Assembly: GCA_964625755.1 (NCBI GenBank)
Contig: CAZVBR010000026.1
Coordinates: 1-9,001, forward strand
Source: CAZVBR01 sp964625755
GTDB taxonomy: Bacteria > Patescibacteriota > Minisyncoccia > Phycocordibacterales > XYD1-FULL-46-19
Length of the DNA stretch: 9,001 nt
Direction: 5' to 3'
The translations under genes and the position numbers were made by a program. The notes below the pieces were generated by a model. That model was given only the letters and a program-made list of their open reading frames with translations, ran no database searches and had not been told where the DNA came from. Of the stretch, positions 5,246 to 9,001 are shown piece by piece (within the stretch, counting starts at the first letter, position 1; each line of letters starts with the position of its first letter).

Positions 5246-5274
5246 AGTATATATACTAAAATTTGACCGCGCAA
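5246..5274 (-). promoter_or_regulatory. Candidate promoter for the HU gene with a palindromic -10 region
   Basis: Reading the - strand: TTGCGC (5274-5269), 17 nt, then TATACT (5251-5246, 5 of 6). The -10 overlaps a perfect 12-bp palindrome AGTATATATACT (5246-5257). The predicted start near 5239 gives a leader of about 46 nt. Confidence 0.5.
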
Positions 5275-5348
5275 GGGATTTTCTTGCCGGTAGTTTTTAC
5301 TGAGCTAGTCTTGGAAGGTAAGTTAAGCGCCGGCTAACCGGGCCTGGA

Positions 5349-6878
5349 TCACCTGGCGTATTCGGTCACTCGCGATTCTCGGATCACGCAGACTTTTATT
5401 TCTCCCGGGTATTTAAGGTCGCGCTCGATCTTGTCGGCGATCTCTCGGCCGAGTTTTTTGGCTGAGACATCGGATATTTCATCCGGTTTGACAAATACTC
5501 TGATCTCCCGTCCGGCTGAGATGGCGTAGCTTTTATCGATCCCTTCAAATGAATTAGTCAGATCTTCCAGGTCTTTTAGGCGCTTGAGATAGTTCTCGAC
5601 ACTGTCTCGTCTGGCGCCCGGCCGACTGCCTGATATCGTGTCAGCCACTTTGACCAGAACCGCTTCTAAGGTTTCATCAGGGTACTCTTCGTGGTGAGAC
5701 TGCATGGCTTTAATGATCTTCTCGTCCGCGCCGAATTTTTCCAAGATCCTTTTTCCGATCTCGACGTGAGTCCCGGGTACTTCATGATCGACGGCTTTGC
5801 CGATGTCGTGCAACAAAGCCCCGGCCCGGGCGATTTGGATATCGGCCCCCAATTCTTCCGCTAACATGCCGGCCAGGTGAGCCATTTCGATCGAGTGTTG
5901 AAGAACGTTTTGGCCGTAACTGGTACGAAAATGAAGACGGCCCAGGATCAACAGAATACGTGAATCAAGATTGTAGACCCCGGCTTCGTAAGCCGCCTCT
6001 TCTCCTTTGGTCTTGATTATGCTGGCTATCTCTTCTCGGGCCTTTTCGGTCACCTCTTCTATTTTGGCCGGTTGGATCCGCCCGTCACTTATTAAGTTAT
6101 CAAGGGCCACTTTGGCCACTTGGCGTCTTATCGGGTCAAAAGAGGAGAGAACTATCGAGCCCGGAGTGTCGTCAATGATCACTTCCACTCCGGTGGCTTT
6201 CTCAAAGGCCCTGATATTCCGTCCTTCTTTGCCTATTATTTTCCCTTTTATGTCGTCAGACGGAATGTCGACCAAGGTGGACATAACCTCCGGGACGGTC
6301 GAGGTGGAAAGTCTCTGGATGGTGGTTGAAAGTATGCTCTTGGCTTTTTGTTCCAGGGCTTCGTTGGCCGAAGATTCAAGTTTTTTCATTCTGATGACCA
6401 AGTCTTCTTCGTGTTGTTTTTCGATCTCTTGGATTATTTCTGTCCGGGCTTCTTCCCGGGATAACTCCGCCACTCGCTCGCGCTCATTTTCTACTGATTG
6501 CCTTTCTTTGGCTAGGGATTCTTTGGTCTGTTTGATGTTCTCTAATTTTTGTTTTATTAGTTCCGTGTTTTTGTCGACATCCGCTTGCCGCTTGTCTAAA
6601 AGATCGTCTTTTTTCATAAGACGATCTTCGAGCTTTTTAAGCTGCGACTCTTTTTCTTTCTCGATCTTTTTGGCGTCTTGGATTAATTGAGCGGATTGTT
6701 GCTCCGCGTCATTGATTATCTTTTGAGCCTTATCCTTGGCCTCGAGGATAGTCTGCTTAACCGTTAGTTCCATGGATCCTTTTTGACCCAAGGTAACCAA
6801 CCATCTTAAAAAGTACCCGATTATTACACCGCCCAGGCCGACTGCTCCGGTTATTATGACGAACATTGCTAAATTCAT
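5349..6878 (-). CDS. rny: Ribonuclease Y, membrane-anchored endoribonuclease
   Basis: This 509-aa protein has the full RNase Y layout and near-standard length. An N-terminal membrane helix (about 4-29, FVIITGAVGLGGVIIGYFL) is followed by a long Glu/Lys/Gln-rich coiled coil (about 40-190), a KH RNA-binding domain (about 205-270) with its GxxG loop G216-K-E-G219, and an HD domain (about 320-420) with H327 in QHS, the catalytic H357-D358 (LLHDIGK), and H395-H396. The C-terminal region ends VTEYAR, as usual. RNase Y sits at the membrane and makes the first cut in many mRNAs in bacteria lacking RNase E. The start at 6878 gives a normal membrane segment. There is no Shine-Dalgarno site; instead a hairpin covers the start codon. 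It is separated from clpP by 340 nt with a hairpin terminator, so it probably has its own promoter. No clear terminator follows its stop; HU comes 155 nt later. Confidence 0.97.
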   Translation of the reverse strand: MNLAMFVIITGAVGLGGVIIGYFLRWLVTLGQKGSMELTVKQTILEAKDKAQKIINDAEQQSAQLIQDAKKIEKEKESQLKKLEDRLMKKDDLLDKRQADVDKNTELIKQKLENIKQTKESLAKERQSVENERERVAELSREEARTEIIQEIEKQHEEDLVIRMKKLESSANEALEQKAKSILSTTIQRLSTSTVPEVMSTLVDIPSDDIKGKIIGKEGRNIRAFEKATGVEVIIDDTPGSIVLSSFDPIRRQVAKVALDNLISDGRIQPAKIEEVTEKAREEIASIIKTKGEEAAYEAGVYNLDSRILLILGRLHFRTSYGQNVLQHSIEMAHLAGMLAEELGADIQIARAGALLHDIGKAVDHEVPGTHVEIGKRILEKFGADEKIIKAMQSHHEEYPDETLEAVLVKVADTISGSRPGARRDSVENYLKRLKDLEDLTNSFEGIDKSYAISAGREIRVFVKPDEISDVSAKKLGREIADKIERDLKYPGEIKVCVIRESRVTEYAR

Positions 6879-6898
6879 ATGCTGTTCATTTCAGCATA
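6878..6898 (-). promoter_or_regulatory. Hairpin overlapping the rny start codon
   Basis: On the - strand TATGCTG (6898-6892) pairs perfectly with CAGCATA (6884-6878), loop AAATGAA. The last A of the stem is the first base of the rny ATG. Such a stem would hide the start codon until it is melted or bound. Confidence 0.5.
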
Positions 6899-7167
6899 CC
6901 TTAGCTTCAGTTTATTGTGATTTAAGCTAAACTACTGCAATTTGTTACCCAATTCTTTTTGGTAAATGGTCATAGTTTGATTTTCAATACTCTGTTGAGG
7001 TATTAAGGTGTTTGTTTGTAACATGTCAGCTTAAAACAAAAATAGATTAAGGTATGACTGAATATCATTATTGTTAAATATTAAGTCTTTAAATAGTATC
7101 AAATGTTTTTGATTTTGTCTAATCAATACCGAGGTGACCGATTTTTTGTTTTTGGGGTATTAAGTTG
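6879..7167 (-). other. AT-rich intergenic region, probable long rny leader
   Basis: This is the longest stretch of low GC in the window and has no convincing gene. On the - strand it holds a candidate promoter (7121-7093), a 7-bp inverted repeat TTAGCTT/AAGCTAA (6930-6924 with 6907-6901, 16-nt loop), and the start-codon hairpin (6898-6878). A 30-codon ORF at 7024-6932 is probably chance. It contains none of the GATC sites common elsewhere. Confidence 0.45.
7093..7121 (-). promoter_or_regulatory. Candidate promoter for rny
   Basis: On the - strand: TAGACA (7121-7116, 5 of 6 to TTGACA), 17 nt, then TACTAT (7098-7093) preceded by TG and one base (extended -10). A start near 7086 implies a leader of about 208 nt before the rny ATG. 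Confidence 0.5.
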
Positions 7168-7197
7168 CAAAATCCGGATCAGGTGATCCGGATTTTG
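7168..7197 (-). terminator. Strong hairpin terminator after clpP
   Basis: CAAAATCCGGATC (7168-7180) and GATCCGGATTTTG (7185-7197) form a perfect 13-bp stem with a 4-nt loop, 21 nt after the clpP stop. The U-run is within the stem's 3' arm, with CAACTTAAT after it. It should end the tig-clpP transcript; being symmetric, it could act in both directions. Confidence 0.8.
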
Positions 7198-7218
7198 AGT
7201 TAGTCTTGACCTTGATCG

Positions 7219-7803
7219 TTATTTGTTTTTGCTTTTTATGATCTTGTCGATCAAGTTGTATTTTTTGGCTTCATCGGCGGTCATGTAATAATCCCGGTCT
7301 GAGTCTTGTTCGATCTGTTTCAGTGGCTGGCCGGTGTTCTGGGCCAGGATCTTGTTGAGGTTGTCTTTGACTCGGAGAATGTGCTTGGCGGTTATGGCAA
7401 TATCTGATGCTTGACCTTCGGTCCCGCCGAGGGGTTGATGGATCATCACTTCGGCGTTCGGGAGAGCCAGTCTTTTGTTTTCGGACCCGGCCGAGAGAAT
7501 GATCGCGGCGCCGGAGGCGGCAATTCCGATACAGATAGTCGAGACGTCCGGGGCAATGTAGTTTAAGGTGTCTAAGATCGCCATGGTGGCGGTTACCGAG
7601 CCTCCGGGGGAATTGATGTAGAGCTTAACGTCCTTTTTGGGGTCTTCCGATTCCAAGAAAAGCAGTTGAGCAATAATAATGTTGGCATTGTGTTCATCTA
7701 TTTGCCCTCCCAGGAAAACGATCCGGTCTTTTAGGAGTCGGGAGTAAATGTCGTACGCTCGTTCCCCGAAAGGGGATTTTTCTATTACAGTGGGTATTAA
7801 CAT
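7219..7803 (-). CDS. clpP: ATP-dependent Clp protease proteolytic subunit
   Basis: A 194-aa serine protease subunit of normal length. The catalytic triad falls at the standard mature positions: S97 in GIAASGAA, H122 in MIHQPLGG, and D171 in DRDYYMTADEA. The N-terminal processing-loop region (MLIPTVIEKSPFGERAYDIYS) and the oxyanion segment INSPGGSV (63-70) are intact. The residue after S97-G is Ala, where many homologs have Met-Gly-Ala, a minor variation. ClpP forms a double-heptamer barrel that degrades proteins delivered by ClpX or ClpA/C unfoldases. It lies 30 nt downstream of trigger factor, the common tig-clpP order, but clpX does not follow in this window. There is no separate promoter or Shine-Dalgarno site (CAAAATAATATG before the start), so it depends on the tig transcript. 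A strong hairpin at 7168-7197 ends the unit. Confidence 0.97.
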   Translation of the reverse strand: MLIPTVIEKSPFGERAYDIYSRLLKDRIVFLGGQIDEHNANIIIAQLLFLESEDPKKDVKLYINSPGGSVTATMAILDTLNYIAPDVSTICIGIAASGAAIILSAGSENKRLALPNAEVMIHQPLGGTEGQASDIAITAKHILRVKDNLNKILAQNTGQPLKQIEQDSDRDYYMTADEAKKYNLIDKIIKSKNK

Positions 7804-7833
7804 ATTATTTTGCTTATTTTATAAAGTTTTCGG

Positions 7834-8910
7834 TTACCGGCTTTCTTTGAGCAACTCAAACACCTTATTGTTGGTTATTAAGTTTTCGGCGTAAGATCTC
7901 AAACGTGTTTTTTGAGCATCTTCCAGTGACTCTGCGTTCGGGGCCAGATTGTTCATTGTCTCTGCCAATTCTTCTTCCTCGGCGGTGATGTTTTCTTTGG
8001 TGGCAATGGCCTGAAGGATCAATCCGGCTTGAACCCGTTTTCGGGCGTCCTCTCGCCAGGTTTGCCTCAGCTCGTCTTGTGTTTTTTTCAGGTGGCTTAG
8101 GTAGTCTTCGAATTTCAGACCGGATGACTCTATTTGAGAACGCAATTCCCCGGTCATTTTATCGAGTTCGGATTCGATCAGTATATCCGGGATCGTGATC
8201 TCGGTTTCTTTGATGATCGCCTCGATCAGAGCCTGGCGTTTTTTGTCTTCCGCCTCTTTTTGTTTTTCTGCTTCCAGGTTCTCTTTTATTTTTGCCTTCA
8301 GGTCCGCCACAGTCTCAAAATCACCCAATGACTGGGCCATTTCATCGGTTATTTCGTCTTCCTCTGTTTCAGGGCTTTCTTGTTCCGACGACTCCTCGCC
8401 GGTTGTTCCTTGTTCGGCCTGATCTTTGGCTTTTAGTCGTTTTTTGAGTTCCGTCAAGACCGCTTTAATATCTTCTTCGGATACGGTTTTAGGTTTGAAT
8501 TCTTGTTTTAAGGCTTCTTGGGCGATGTTTTGGTAATCTGGAAGCTCGAAATTCGGGATTACGGCTGTTTTGATCGAAAAACCAAGCGGTTTGTCTTTTT
8601 CCAGCTGAGTGATGCTAATCTCCGGTCGACCGATGGCATCGATTTTGTTTTCTTTGATAAGTAGCGGGTAGACGTCTTGCATGGCTTTTTGGGCCATTTC
8701 CCGCAAAATATTATCCGGGCCTATTTTTTCAACGATCATTTTTTCCGGCGCCTTACCTTCTCGGAACCCCGGGATCGAAACATTCTTGGCTAGTTCGGCG
8801 ACCGTCTCCGACCAGTACTCCATAAAGGCCTCGTTTGTCAGTTCTCCACTTACTTCGACTTCCGAATCGGAAGTATTATCTATTTTGATGCTTAAATTAT
8901 CTTTATTCAT
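7834..8910 (-). CDS. tig: Trigger factor lacking the PPIase domain
   Basis: This is a ribosome-bound chaperone that holds nascent chains at the tunnel exit. From the ATG at 8910 it has 358 residues, against about 430 in E. coli. The N-terminal ribosome-docking domain is intact, with the signature GFREGKAP at 48-55. The first part of the C-terminal domain follows (VIPNFELPDY, 117-126, and VSEEDIKAVLTELKKR). Where the FKBP-type PPIase domain should be inserted there is only a Glu/Ser/Gly/Thr linker (about 166-188, GTTGEESSEQESPETEEDE). After it the chaperone arms resume (ITDEMAQSLGDFETVADLK, then TIPDILIESELDKM). The chaperone role should remain; prolyl isomerase activity should be absent. A GTG at 8916 is an alternative start (360 aa), but the promoter at 8947-8919 would place the RNA start about 2 nt before the ATG. 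clpP follows 30 nt downstream. Confidence 0.94.
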   Translation of the reverse strand: MNKDNLSIKIDNTSDSEVEVSGELTNEAFMEYWSETVAELAKNVSIPGFREGKAPEKMIVEKIGPDNILREMAQKAMQDVYPLLIKENKIDAIGRPEISITQLEKDKPLGFSIKTAVIPNFELPDYQNIAQEALKQEFKPKTVSEEDIKAVLTELKKRLKAKDQAEQGTTGEESSEQESPETEEDEITDEMAQSLGDFETVADLKAKIKENLEAEKQKEAEDKKRQALIEAIIKETEITIPDILIESELDKMTGELRSQIESSGLKFEDYLSHLKKTQDELRQTWREDARKRVQAGLILQAIATKENITAEEEELAETMNNLAPNAESLEDAQKTRLRSYAENLITNNKVFELLKESR

Positions 8911-8918
8911 AGACACTC

Positions 8919-8947
8919 AGTGTAACTTATTCGAGTAATTTTTCCAA
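8919..8947 (-). promoter_or_regulatory. Candidate promoter of tig-clpP giving a leaderless mRNA
   Basis: On the - strand: TTGGAA (8947-8942), 17 nt, then TACACT (8924-8919). Seven bases on, the expected start is near 8912, at most a couple of bases before the ATG at 8910. Each hexamer matches the consensus at 4 of 6 bases. Confidence 0.45.
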
Positions 8948-8970
8948 ACACCCTTTAGGTCGCTATTTAC

Positions 8971-9000
8971 AAAAAGCACCCGGTTTCCCGGGCGCTTTTT
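8971..9000 (-). terminator. Terminator of the unit upstream of tig
   Basis: AAAAAGCACCCGG (8971-8983) and CCGGGCGCTTTTT (8988-9000) form a 13-bp stem with a 4-nt loop. Read on the - strand, one position is a G-U pair; read on + it is an A-C mismatch, so the - direction is favoured. T-runs lie on both sides. It insulates tig from the gene beyond the right edge. Confidence 0.8.
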
Positions 9001-9001
9001 T

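Noticed and set aside
5194..5274. N-terminal extension of HU
   Set aside because: The extra 27 residues are unlike HU and cover the promoter; the ATG at 5193 gives the standard 90-aa protein.
6007..6690. 227-aa ORF antisense to rny
   Set aside because: Ser/Phe-rich translation typical of the complement of a Glu/Lys-rich coiled coil.
6932..7024. 30-codon ORF on the - strand in the rny leader
   Set aside because: No ribosome site or motif, and such short frames are expected by chance; kept only as a remote leader-peptide possibility.
8195..8938. ORFs antisense to tig
   Set aside because: Phe/Ser-rich shadows of the charged trigger factor sequence.
1..9001. Alternative genetic code (TGA as glycine)
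   Set aside because: Genes end properly at TGA (2013, 3291, rny) and none of the families needs read-through.
1..9001. CRISPR arrays, insertion sequences, prophage or integron elements
   Set aside because: No regularly spaced repeats, transposase, integrase or terminal inverted repeats were seen; the short repeats found fit hairpins.

Overview
The window looks like chromosomal DNA from a small-genome bacterium, most likely of the Patescibacteria/CPR type (Parcubacteria-like). This is an inference. It rests on a string of small acidic proteins I cannot assign, a trigger factor without its PPIase domain, tRNA genes without encoded CCA, and near absence of Shine-Dalgarno sites. TGA is used as a stop (378-aa protein, exchanger, rny), so the glycine-recoding lineages are unlikely. 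No transposase, integrase, phage gene or CRISPR array is visible.

The left half (2-3291) reads on the + strand. A truncated acidic protein enters from the left edge, followed by a 110-aa helical protein, a 378-aa protein with a twin-arginine-like N-terminal segment, a 76-aa protein, and a CaCA-type cation exchanger whose two key glutamates are replaced by Asn and Gln.

The middle (3292-4920) is mostly short + strand units separated by hairpins. It holds a single-RRM RNA-binding protein with a long leader, tRNA-Pro(GGG), a promoter-terminator pair with no ORF between, a 69-aa zinc-ribbon protein with the only strong Shine-Dalgarno site in the window, and tRNA-Gly(UCC). Structured spacers flank tRNA-Gly. 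A bidirectional terminator at about 4835-4880 separates this block from the convergent right half.

The right half (4921-9000) reads on the - strand and is housekeeping: trigger factor (tig), then clpP 30 nt downstream, a strong hairpin, a roughly 340-nt AT-rich gap, RNase Y (rny), and an HU-family protein with its own promoter. tig-clpP couples nascent-chain folding with proteolysis. Downstream of clpP lie rny and HU rather than clpX. RNase Y is a membrane-anchored endonuclease that starts mRNA decay, and its leader looks long and structured.

The most interesting points are the PPIase-less trigger factor with a likely leaderless mRNA, the exchanger with altered ion-site residues, the rny leader, the candidate small RNAs around the tRNA genes, and a roughly three-fold excess of GATC. 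I did not find a convincing new multi-gene system. The nearest candidate is the run of small unknown genes at the left edge.
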